From positions 1-52,446 of the forward strand of contig JAFMHC010000009.1 of assembly GCA_017854775.1 (NCBI GenBank): a DNA stretch of 52,446 bases, in the 5' to 3' direction. The notes below the pieces were generated by a model. It was given only the letters and a program-made list of their open reading frames with translations, was not told the origin of the DNA and did no database searches. Origin of the DNA: Gammaproteobacteria bacterium. Lineage in GTDB: Bacteria > Pseudomonadota > Gammaproteobacteria > Arenicellales > Arenicellaceae. Both the position numbers and the translations under genes were made by a program. Below are positions 9,966 to 17,737 of the stretch, one piece after another (the first letter of the stretch is position 1; each line of letters opens with the position of its first letter).

Positions 9966-10025
9966 GCCTTGCATTAGCCGCTTCACTAGGCGTTTCTTAC
10001 GATTCCTTTTTAACGCAAACTTGAC

Positions 10026-10892
10026 CTAGCTACCATTTAATACCCGTTGGCCTTTTTGACCTTTCTCTAATTCTTGCTGAGTATCAACTATCTTAGCAAC
10101 GGCAAATTTTTTCTCAGTGCTGGTGATTTGTAAGCTTGAAATCGCCACGCCAACGGGTTCGCCGAACTCATCAACGGTGGTATCGGTGCCGATCGGATAG
10201 ACCTTTACCGTGTCGCCCACCGACAGCAAGCCTTTGCCGTAGTTCAAGGTGATTACACCGTCTTCAGCAATCTTCATCACTCGAAGAGGAAAAAGATTAG
10301 TAACCACTTGATCGACTAATTGTTTAACGCCCTGCTGAATCGCTCTATCCAAGAGTTGTTCAGCGGCGGCTTTATCGCCTGCACTTTCAGCCTTCTGGTC
10401 TTTAGAGCTGTAAACTCGAGCGATCACTTTAGAGCCTAAATCGTTAGTCGCATCAGCAACGCCGATCAATTTAAACTCAATCACCATTAAACCAATTGCC
10501 GCTCCTGGCTGCCCAGACTCTTGTTCAACGATACCGAACTCGGAGACATTGGCTTTGAGGATGTAATCTAAACCGGCCTGCAATAATGCATTACCGGTGT
10601 ATGAACTATTGTAGTAACCTTCAAGAGTGCGATCTTGCTCGTTAATTCGCGCGGTCAATTGCGGGTAATCTAATACCTTAAACTTGCGAATTTTAGTCAA
10701 ATTAGCAACGATGCCGCTGTTTAAAGCGCTGAGAACATTGTCGGGCGAATGGAGGTCTGTTCGGGCACCGTTATTTACATTGCTAGTGTAGGTGATATCA
10801 CCGATACCAATAGTGCCTACATGCTGCGCGTGTACTTGTGCAGACGAAATTAATATCGACGCCAGACTGATAAGTCCTGCAATTCTCTTCAT
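10026..10892 (-). CDS. Secreted CsgG/curli-assembly-like protein
   Basis: 288 residues with a signal peptide (MKRIAGLISLASILISSAQVHAQ) and no lipobox Cys, so a periplasmic protein is more likely than a CsgG-type lipoprotein pore. The order of features recalls the CsgG/FlgT-like fold: an N-terminal strand, VVANLTKIRKF-like helix and LDYPQLTARI block, then a strand region with LDYILKANVSEFG, a helix with LLDRAIQQGVKQLVDQV, and a C-terminal beta domain with GLLSVGDTVKVYPIG. Function unknown; such proteins act in cell-envelope or outer-membrane assembly. Assignment rests on overall pattern rather than a diagnostic motif. It stands alone, convergent with the ABC1 kinase gene. Confidence 0.55.
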   Translation of the reverse strand: MKRIAGLISLASILISSAQVHAQHVGTIGIGDITYTSNVNNGARTDLHSPDNVLSALNSGIVANLTKIRKFKVLDYPQLTARINEQDRTLEGYYNSSYTGNALLQAGLDYILKANVSEFGIVEQESGQPGAAIGLMVIEFKLIGVADATNDLGSKVIARVYSSKDQKAESAGDKAAAEQLLDRAIQQGVKQLVDQVVTNLFPLRVMKIAEDGVITLNYGKGLLSVGDTVKVYPIGTDTTVDEFGEPVGVAISSLQITSTEKKFAVAKIVDTQQELEKGQKGQRVLNGS

Positions 10893-11104
10893 GATAGGCC
10901 CTAATTATTTGTGTGTTTGATTCGCGGCAAACTTATTGTTCTATATTTTACTTCACTATGTATAAGCTTAAATGCCGTTACTTAATGAAAATTTTTGCAA
11001 AATATACCACTCTCTCCTGCCGAATGCATCATAGAGGGCATTACCAGCAAGGCCTTGAACGATATTACATGAGCTGACATTGCACTAATAGATAGACTGT
11101 CAAA

Positions 11105-12340
11105 TTATGGGTAACTGGGTAACCAAGCAATAATCGTCAACAATTTAAGCGCAATAATTAACACCCCAAACAGCAACACCAACACCCACCGGCTCTGGCC
11201 GATGTGGCTGCCGGCTAGAGCCAGCTTACGATGCATCAGTGCCGGCACGATAAAGAAACTAAAGGCTACAAACATCCCCGCATAGGCAATCGACGAAACG
11301 AAGCCGTAGGGCGCAACAACGCTGGCGATTAGTGGTGGGCAGAATGCCAACGCGACGGATTGAGCACGACCCAGTCGGCTGGCATTAAAATTAAATCGGT
11401 CAGCGATGAAGTGAACCAAGCCCAGCCCGACACTTAGAAATGAGGTGATCACCGCAAAGTGTGAGAACCACGTAAGGCTGGCGTTAACCAGCCTAGTGCT
11501 GCTATCGCTCTGCAGCATCGACACTAAGGCACTCAAACCTCCGCCGTTAGCCGCAACATCAACAAACTCTGTTCTGGATATATTGCCTAAGGTCGTGGCT
11601 AACCAGATCACGTAAACCAGCATCGCCAACAATACGCCAAGTAAAACTGCTGAGCCGGTTCTGCCTGCCTGATTATTATAGTGGCTAGCCAAACTTGGCA
11701 CCAAACCGGCACAAGCAAAAGCAGTTACAAAAACAGGCAGCGCTGACCATAGGTAAGCAAGCTCACCGGTGTTGCTAGCCAGCAAAGTCGCTACCTCAAG
11801 CGAGCCGAGCAAGCCGGAATTCGCGGTCAAAAAGGCGCCGCACATCGCCACCATCAATACCGTGCTGAGACGACTAACAGTAGTAGTTCCAAACCAAATA
11901 GACAATCCGGCGATGCTGGCAAATATAAGGCTAAACAGCGGCCGTGGAAGCGCTTGGTCTTCAGCCAAAAGATGAGCGACACTGCTACTCATGATGCCTG
12001 CGCCGGCGGTGATATACGCGTACATCAAAATAAACATAATAAAGCCAATCGAGACATTATTGATGCTAGCCCATACGCCGCCTAATGAATCTCGTATAAG
12101 CGTGTCAAAACTACTGCCGAGCGGATATCTAACATTTACTTCAATTAGTAGTAAGGCTGATAGATAGGTAAACACGCAGACCGTCGCTAGGCCAATTACC
12201 GCCCAATAAAACCAGGCACCGGCGGAGACAAGTGGCAAAGCAAACATCCCTGCGCCTACCGCGCCTCCGGCAACCAAGATTACGCCATGCCATAGCGGTT
12301 TAGATTTTGCAGCAATCTGAGTGATATTATTCGATTTCAT
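11105..12340 (-). CDS. Aromatic amino acid permease (HAAAP family, TyrP/Mtr-like)
   Basis: Inner-membrane proton symporter of about 411 residues with some eleven hydrophobic segments. The N-terminal GGAVGAGMFALPLV is the hallmark first helix of the tyrosine/tryptophan permease family, and VNVRYPLGSSFDTL follows helix 2. It probably imports tryptophan or tyrosine; which one cannot be read from the sequence. The ATG at 12340 is taken as the start; a GTG at 12346 in the same frame is possible, and neither has a clear ribosome binding site. The gene diverges from the FMN riboswitch and ribH. Confidence 0.88.
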   Translation of the reverse strand: MKSNNITQIAAKSKPLWHGVILVAGGAVGAGMFALPLVSAGAWFYWAVIGLATVCVFTYLSALLLIEVNVRYPLGSSFDTLIRDSLGGVWASINNVSIGFIMFILMYAYITAGAGIMSSSVAHLLAEDQALPRPLFSLIFASIAGLSIWFGTTTVSRLSTVLMVAMCGAFLTANSGLLGSLEVATLLASNTGELAYLWSALPVFVTAFACAGLVPSLASHYNNQAGRTGSAVLLGVLLAMLVYVIWLATTLGNISRTEFVDVAANGGGLSALVSMLQSDSSTRLVNASLTWFSHFAVITSFLSVGLGLVHFIADRFNFNASRLGRAQSVALAFCPPLIASVVAPYGFVSSIAYAGMFVAFSFFIVPALMHRKLALAGSHIGQSRWVLVLLFGVLIIALKLLTIIAWLPSYP

Positions 12341-12469
12341 TGGCACAGCTTACACCGTTCAAGTCTCAGTTGGATAGCATCCCTTAAAGCAATTTAAGAA
12401 GCGCGGTTAAAGACCGCTATTTCGGCCGTATACTCCCGCCTAAGTTTTGACTATAATCGCCGCCCCGAT

Positions 12470-12649
12470 ACCTTTATCGGGGTTCTCAGGGCGGGGTGTA
12501 ATTCCCCACCGGCGGTAATCACAGAAGCCTCGCAAAAGAAGCTGATTGTGTAGCCCGCGGGCGCTTCTAGTGATTCATTTATTAGAAGGACAAGCAGACT
12601 TGGTGAGATTCCGAGGCCGACAGTTATAGTCTGGTTATGAGAATAAGGT
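12470..12649 (+). promoter_or_regulatory. FMN riboswitch (RFN element)
   Basis: All conserved RFN blocks are present in order: aGGGCGGGGTGtAATTCCCC with ACCGGCGGTAAT at about 12488-12520, AGCCCGCGGGCGC at 12553-12565, and gcagacttggtgagattccg followed by GGCCGACAGTTATAGTCTGG ending at 12634. The closing stem pairs TTCTCA (12483-12488) with TGAGAA (12638-12643), extended by ACCTT (12470-12474) with AAGGT (12645-12649). It lies 88 bp before the ribH start, so FMN should lower ribH expression. The expression platform lies in 12650-12737; no obvious intrinsic terminator is there, which points to control of translation. Confidence 0.95.
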
Positions 12650-12737
12650 GGAGACTGTTTCGCTTCGTGCACCCGCGCGTACCGTTTTCGTCACCCCTTG
12701 TTTGCCCTCAATTTATTATTCAGATTGAGTTAACACT

Positions 12738-13196
12738 ATGACAAAACCTTCTTTAGATTCAAAACGAATCGCCTTTATTCAAGCCTGTTGGCATAGAGAT
12801 ATTGTCGATCAATTACGCGATTCCTTTGCTACTGAGTTCGCCAGCTTGAGCAATCTCACCATTGATTTCTTCGAATTACCGGGTGCTTATGAAATCCCAT
12901 TACACGCTAAGACCTTAGCCGAAACCGGCAAGTATGCTGGCATTGTTGCCGCCGGATTGGTTGTTGATGGCGGTATTTATCGGCACGACTTCGTTGCGTC
13001 TACAGTGATCGACGGTTTAATGCGTGCGCAAATGGACACGGGTGTCCCAGTCTTTTCGGCCGTACTTACACCGCATCATTTTCACGCTGGCGACGAACAC
13101 AGCACGTTTTTCAAAGAGCATTTTGTCAAGAAGGGCAAAGAAGCGGCTCACGCTTGCGTACAAACAATTTCCAGCCTCGAGGCAATTTCGCATTAA
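12738..13196 (+). CDS. ribH: 6,7-dimethyl-8-ribityllumazine synthase, RibH2 type
   Basis: Condenses 5-amino-6-ribitylaminouracil with 3,4-dihydroxybutanone phosphate, the penultimate step of riboflavin synthesis. The 152 residues carry FIQACWHRDIVDQ, LPGAYEIPLHAKTLA, VVDGGIYRHDFVAS and LTPHHFH, blocks of the type-II lumazine synthase known best from Brucella and rhizobia, not of E. coli RibE. The upstream FMN riboswitch supports the call. No other rib gene is in the window, so this is probably an extra, riboswitch-controlled copy. A MITE-like element begins directly after the TAA at 13194-13196. The start is the ATG at 12738, with no strong ribosome binding site. Confidence 0.95.
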   Translation: MTKPSLDSKRIAFIQACWHRDIVDQLRDSFATEFASLSNLTIDFFELPGAYEIPLHAKTLAETGKYAGIVAAGLVVDGGIYRHDFVASTVIDGLMRAQMDTGVPVFSAVLTPHHFHAGDEHSTFFKEHFVKKGKEAAHACVQTISSLEAISH

Positions 13197-13359
13197 CCTA
13201 GAAACCTCAGTTGAACACGAAAAAGATGTGCAACTAATTGATGTGAATAAGGAATTCAGAAAATGTGAAGTCACCTTGTTGGTGATGAACACTTTTATGG
13301 ATTCCTTAGGCATATTAAGGAGTTGTGCAGACTTTCGTGTTTCGACTGAGGTTTCTAGG
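13197..13359. mobile_element. MITE-like 163-bp imperfect palindrome with 5-bp target duplication
   Basis: The left end cctagaaacctcagt (13197-13211) is the exact reverse complement of 13345-13359. The similarity of the two arms continues inwards with small gaps (CACGAAA, TAAGGAAT, GTGAAGTCACC against its partner) to a central TCACC-TTGTT-GGTGA hairpin at the exact midpoint (about 13278). It is flanked by the direct repeat ATTAA at 13192-13196 and 13360-13364. There is no transposase. The CCTAGA end and an AT-rich 5-bp duplication recall IS1380/ISEcp1-type ends, an inference only. Open frames crossing this palindrome on both strands are taken as by-products. Confidence 0.85.
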
Positions 13360-13559
13360 ATTAAGCCCCATCACACCTGACTAATAGGGTTGCGGAAAAT
13401 GGATCGCCCAGCCCTAGATCAATAGCACTGCCGGTGTAATTTTTATCGCGCTAAAAACGTTGCTCTTGACCGGTTAATGAGAATAGTAGCCAAAACAGAT
13501 TGAATTTTAGCGCGAACAACGCACAATCGTTGACTTGCTAACTTACATGATTCGCCCCT
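13360..13559. other. Gene-free spacer between the MITE and the AGCS symporter gene
   Basis: Together with the MITE this makes a 363-bp stretch without a gene. After the second ATTAA copy the only structure seen is a 10-bp inverted repeat, cgcgctaaaa at 13447-13456 and ttttagcgcg at 13505-13514, separated by 48 bp. It could be an operator pair or chance. No confident promoter was found. Confidence 0.4.
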
Positions 13560-14966
13560 ATGCTCGACACCACAATCGGCTTTATCAACAACATTCTATG
13601 GGGCGACTATAGCGTTTTAATTATTCTATTAGTGGTGGCCGGCGTCTGGTTTTCGGTCTCATTACGCTTAGTGCAATTCAAGCATTTTGGCCATATGTTT
13701 GCCCTCATTCGCAGTAGCACTAAATCAGATAGTCAGGGCATCAGTTCGTTTCAAGCTCTGTGTACAAGCCTTTCCGCGCGCGTTGGCACCGGCAACTTGG
13801 CGGGCGTTGCCATGGCCATATCGGTTGGCGGTGCAGGCGCGGTGTTCTGGATGTGGGTTATCGCCTTACTAGGCATGGCAACCGGTTTCGCCGAGAGCTT
13901 ATTAGCGCAGGTCTACAAAGTGCGCGACCATAACAGCGAGTTTCGAGGTGGCCCAGCGTATTATATTCAGCAAGGCCTCGGCATAAAATGGCTTGCGGTG
14001 CTGTTCTCTATTTGCTTGTTTCTTGGCTACGGTCTGTTTTTCAGTGCCATGCAGGCCAACACCATTACTGATGCTTTAAACAACGCCTATCAAATTCCAA
14101 CGCTGTATTCTGGCTTAGTAATTACCGTTCTCGCGGGTGCCATTGTGATCGGGGGCTTACGCACCATTGCCCGTTTCGCTGAATTGGTAGTGCCATTCAT
14201 GGGCGTCGCTTATATTCTTACCGCACTGGGTATAACCATCTTCAATATCGCCGCCGTGCCGGATATGCTGATTGATATTGTTAGCTCAGCTTTCGGTTTG
14301 CAAGAAGCTGGCGCTGGTGCCTTGGGTGCCGCCTTAAAGGCCGGTATCCAACGTGGGCTTTATTCCAATGAAGCTGGCTCTGGCAGCGCACCGCATGCAG
14401 CCGCCAGTGCCTCACCAAACCCAAACCACCCAGCTACACAAGGCTATATTCAAATGCTTGGGGTGTTCTTCGACACTATTATTCTTTGCACCTGTACGGC
14501 AGTAATTATTTTACTTGCCGGCGACATCCCAGCCGGCGAGATGACAGGCATACGGCTAACCCAAGATGCGATGACTCAGCATGTTGGCAACTCAGGCTTA
14601 CACTTCGTCTCTATCGCGATCACCTTATTTGCCTTTACCTCGGTGGTGGCTAATTATGCCTATGCACAAAGTAATCTGAGAATTTTTGGCATTGATAACA
14701 AGTGGGGTAATGGCGCCTACACGATAGCCTACCTGTCGATGGTATTATGGGGTTCTGGGGCTCGTTTAGACGCAGTATGGAGCGCCGCCGATATGGCTCT
14801 TGGACTTATGACCTTAGTCAATGTAATCGCGTTAATACTCTTAACGCCCACCATCGTGGCGGTCAGCAGAGACTACTTTGCGAAACATGAAAGTGGCCGG
14901 GAGATGGCCTTTAAAAAAGGCGATTGCGCCATACAGGGAAAAACTGAAGACAACATTTGGGACTAA
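13560..14966 (+). CDS. Sodium:alanine symporter family protein (AGCS)
   Basis: 468 residues with about ten hydrophobic segments. Family signatures are SLSARVGTGNLAGVAMAISV early in the protein, FRGGPAYYIQQGLG, and GLYSNEAGSGSAPHAAA in the second half. These proteins import alanine or glycine with Na+. The first membrane segment is preceded by LDTTIGFINNILWGDYS, typical for the family. The ATG at 13560 is used; no clear ribosome binding site is visible. Isolated gene on the plus strand. Confidence 0.93.
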   Translation: MLDTTIGFINNILWGDYSVLIILLVVAGVWFSVSLRLVQFKHFGHMFALIRSSTKSDSQGISSFQALCTSLSARVGTGNLAGVAMAISVGGAGAVFWMWVIALLGMATGFAESLLAQVYKVRDHNSEFRGGPAYYIQQGLGIKWLAVLFSICLFLGYGLFFSAMQANTITDALNNAYQIPTLYSGLVITVLAGAIVIGGLRTIARFAELVVPFMGVAYILTALGITIFNIAAVPDMLIDIVSSAFGLQEAGAGALGAALKAGIQRGLYSNEAGSGSAPHAAASASPNPNHPATQGYIQMLGVFFDTIILCTCTAVIILLAGDIPAGEMTGIRLTQDAMTQHVGNSGLHFVSIAITLFAFTSVVANYAYAQSNLRIFGIDNKWGNGAYTIAYLSMVLWGSGARLDAVWSAADMALGLMTLVNVIALILLTPTIVAVSRDYFAKHESGREMAFKKGDCAIQGKTEDNIWD

Positions 14967-15222
14967 TTCTTAGAGACCTCTGCTACTGTCGGCTTAAATC
15001 AATCACCAGGCCAGAGTATAAAAGCTAGGTGTCTAATATTTAGAGATTGCCGTAAAATCATCGGTAACTCTTAGTTAGTAACTCGATCTTTTGCTGAAGT
15101 TATACTTAGGTCTCTGTATAGTGAGCCTTTCAGATAATCAATTTCACTAGTACGAAAGCGCCACTTTGGTCTATTTCTCTTGACGCAAATCATTATCCGA
15201 CAGACCCATAGTTCAAATTCCA

Positions 15223-16104
15223 ATGAAAGCACTATTACTTGCAGTAAGTTTACTATCCATGATCGAAGCTAATCCCGCTGATGCTATCGAAGTACAAGGC
15301 CACCGTGGCGCCAGAGCCGTGCTGCCCGAGAACTCCTTACCAGCGCTGAAATACGCCTTAGAATTGGGCGTCGACACGCTCGAGTTTGATATGGGGGTGA
15401 GCAAGGACGGTGTTGTAGTGGTACTGCACGATCAAAAAATAAACCCTGTGATCTGTCAATACAAAGATGGCTCTGCGATAGAGTCGGATTTGTGGGTACA
15501 TGAACTTAGCCTAGAACAGATAAAGCAGTTTGACTGCGGAAGCAAGAAGAACCCTAGATTTGAGCGCCAAGTGACCGTTGCTGGCACTGAGATTCCGACC
15601 CTAGCAGAAGTGTTTGAAATGGTTGCTAACTCAGGACTGGCAAACGCAAAAACCGTGGCCTTTAATATCGAGACCAAAAGCGACCCTAGTACGCCGCACG
15701 CTCAACCCGCCGCTGAAGATTTCGTCGAAGCAGTGCTAAAAGTAGTGCAGCAATATGGTTTAGCGTCTCGCGTTACCCTTCAGTCTTTCGACCCAGCAAC
15801 CTTAATCGCGGCTAATGAAATTGCCCCCGACTTACAGCTTGCAGCGTTATTTAAAGACAAACCTGAAGATTGGTTGGCAGCGGCCGAATCGGTTGGCGCT
15901 GACATCATTTCACCACATCATTCATTACTTGGTCGCCGCGACGTAGAGCAAATTCAAGATGCGGGTCTGGGAGTCATTCCGTGGACCGCTAACAGTAAAC
16001 GACAATGGGCGCGGCTTATAAGGCTAGGGGTCGATGGCATAATTACCGACGACCCAGAAGCACTACTCAAGTATTTAGAACGTCTGCCCTCGGACAAGCC
16101 ATAA
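15223..16104 (+). CDS. Glycerophosphodiester phosphodiesterase, periplasmic
   Basis: Hydrolyses glycerophosphodiesters to glycerol 3-phosphate and an alcohol. A signal peptide of about 21 residues (MKALLLAVSLLSMIEANPADA) is followed by the GDPD core: VQGHRGARAVLPENSLPAL with the catalytic His and Arg, LEFDMGVSKDGVVVVLHD with the Glu-x-Asp metal ligands and second His, and PWTANSKRQWARLIRLGVDGIITDDP at the C-terminus. At 293 residues it resembles the periplasmic, GlpQ-like side of the family but is shorter. The ATG at 15223 fits the signal peptide. A 256-bp spacer before it shows nothing recognisable. Confidence 0.92.
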   Translation: MKALLLAVSLLSMIEANPADAIEVQGHRGARAVLPENSLPALKYALELGVDTLEFDMGVSKDGVVVVLHDQKINPVICQYKDGSAIESDLWVHELSLEQIKQFDCGSKKNPRFERQVTVAGTEIPTLAEVFEMVANSGLANAKTVAFNIETKSDPSTPHAQPAAEDFVEAVLKVVQQYGLASRVTLQSFDPATLIAANEIAPDLQLAALFKDKPEDWLAAAESVGADIISPHHSLLGRRDVEQIQDAGLGVIPWTANSKRQWARLIRLGVDGIITDDPEALLKYLERLPSDKP

Positions 16105-16132
16105 GTCCTTCAGTAAGCCACCGAATCATTTC

Positions 16133-16182
16133 CGCAAGCAATAGCCGCTTCGCTAAGCAATAACGCCCTCGCTAAGCCATCG
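16133..16182. repeat. Degenerate tandem repeat, about 19-bp period
   Basis: Two full copies and one partial copy: 16133-16150 (cgcaagcaatagccgctt), 16151-16169 (cgctaagcaataacgccct) and 16170-16182 (cgctaagccatcg). It fills the spacer between the GDPD gene and the convergent nupC-like gene and overlaps the last codons of the latter. Confidence 0.55.
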
Positions 16183-17431
16183 TCAGAACACCTATCACAC
16201 TCGCAGTCATGCAAGTGGCTAAGGTGCCACTGACAATGCTTAGCAAACCCAGACGAGTGATTTCATCTCGACGCTCCGGTGCCATCGCTGAGAGCCCGCC
16301 AATTAAGATACCCAAACTGCCAAAGTTAGCAAATCCGCAAAGCGCATAGGTCAGGATTAAATCACTGCGAGGGCTAAGCGCTTCAGGTGGTAATTGACTC
16401 TGTTGAATAAACGCCAAGAATTCGTTAAAGATGGTTTTTACGCCCATTAGCGTACCAGCCGTGGTTGCTTGTTCCCATGGAATGCCCATCAACCAGCATA
16501 GCGGAGCCATAACCCAGCCAAGCACACGCTCAAGAGAAATCGGCAGGCCGAGGTAGTCGGGGAACAAACCAAGGCCTAAATTGGTCAGTGTCACTAGCGC
16601 AATAAAGGTGATTATCAAAGCCAGAATACCAAGCATCATCTGCATAGCACTAACCGCACCTTGAGATATTGCGTCCATTGGGCCACTGTAATCAAAAGCG
16701 ACTTCAGCATCCGACGGAGTTGGCCGGCCTTGTTGCGGAACCATGGTCAGCGAAATCATCACCGCCGCTGGCACGCTCATGATAGACGCGGTTAAAATAT
16801 GCCCGACGGCATCATCGATCACCTGATTTAGAAACGTTGAGTATAAAACCAACACCGTACCGGCGACCGTCGACATACCCAGCGTCATCACTAGGAATAA
16901 TTCGGAATAACTCAATTTTTTAATACTGTTGCGAATAAACAACGGCGCTTCGACCATACCAATAAAGATATTGGCCGCACCGGACAAGGCGACTGCGCCG
17001 CCTATATTCAGTGTTTTAGTGAAGATTTTTGCCAAACCTTCGATAATGAACGGCAGAATGCGCCAATGAGATAATAGAGCCGTTAATGCCCCAATAACAA
17101 TAATCAGGGGAAATGCCTGAAACGCTAAAATATAGCTAGAGCCCGGTTGCAGCTCAGCGAATGGCAAATCGCCTCCGCCCAAATAACCAAACACAAAACT
17201 TGTTCCGGCATTGGTTGCCGCTTGCAATGCTAGAACGGCTTGGTTCATGGCTGAAAACATGGACTGGAACAAAGGCACCTTCAAAAACACCAGTGCCAGC
17301 ACTACTTGCAAGCCAACAACCAATAGCCAAAGGCGAAAGTTGAAGCGCTTGGGGCCTTTGCAGAACAGCATGGCGATCAGCGGAAAAGCGATCAAACCGA
17401 GCGCACTTTGTAAATTAGGCAGGAATTCCAT
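16172..17431 (-). CDS. Concentrative nucleoside transporter (NupC/CNT family)
   Basis: Inner-membrane nucleoside importer driven by H+ or Na+. The 419 residues show the family's order of segments: an N-terminal three-helix region, then FVFGYLGGGD, QAFPLIIVIGALTALL, SGAANIFIGMVEAPLFIR (substrate-site block with the conserved Glu) and ALCGFANFGSLGI near the C-terminus. The length is normal (E. coli NupC 400). The start ATG at 17431 gives the complete first helix. Monocistronic; its last codons lie in a short degenerate repeat. Confidence 0.93.
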   Translation of the reverse strand: MEFLPNLQSALGLIAFPLIAMLFCKGPKRFNFRLWLLVVGLQVVLALVFLKVPLFQSMFSAMNQAVLALQAATNAGTSFVFGYLGGGDLPFAELQPGSSYILAFQAFPLIIVIGALTALLSHWRILPFIIEGLAKIFTKTLNIGGAVALSGAANIFIGMVEAPLFIRNSIKKLSYSELFLVMTLGMSTVAGTVLVLYSTFLNQVIDDAVGHILTASIMSVPAAVMISLTMVPQQGRPTPSDAEVAFDYSGPMDAISQGAVSAMQMMLGILALIITFIALVTLTNLGLGLFPDYLGLPISLERVLGWVMAPLCWLMGIPWEQATTAGTLMGVKTIFNEFLAFIQQSQLPPEALSPRSDLILTYALCGFANFGSLGILIGGLSAMAPERRDEITRLGLLSIVSGTLATCMTASVIGVLTMA

Positions 17432-17737
17432 GAAAGTTCGAGGGGGTTATTTGATAACGCTCATGACTTTACTGGTTCTGACCACAACGAACAAGCATTA
17501 AACCAGCCTTAAAATAGTCATATTGAGCGGAAATTAAACAAAAATATCCAACGTGGTTAAAAAAATACCGAGAATTGAACTTTATATGTGGACGAACTGT
17601 CACGCTTTTGCAACACTCCCGTTGTATAAAACATACAATTAACGCCCACGTTAAGAATTAGTCATGTTCGGTATGAAAATTGCCGGATTTTCTCACAATA
17701 ATCGCAGAATCGGATTACCGTCCGGGGGTATAACACC
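17432..17737. promoter_or_regulatory. Divergent control region between the nucleoside transporter and the TonB-dependent receptor
   Basis: 306 bp without a gene, serving two divergent genes. The clearest structure is an inverted repeat TTGTAT-AAAAC-ATACAA (17622-17638), about 100 bp before the receptor ATG, which is a candidate operator. No Fur-like box or good sigma-70 pair was recognised. A G-rich ribosome binding region (cgggggtat) lies about 10 bp before the receptor start. Confidence 0.4.

Noticed and set aside
12451-12672. 73-codon minus-strand frame
   Set aside because: It is antisense to the FMN riboswitch, whose conserved blocks explain the sequence.
13017-13380. Open frames of 98 and 118 codons on both strands over the end of ribH and the following spacer
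   Set aside because: They run through the palindromic MITE and the ribH coding region in other frames; no ribosome binding site and no recognisable product.
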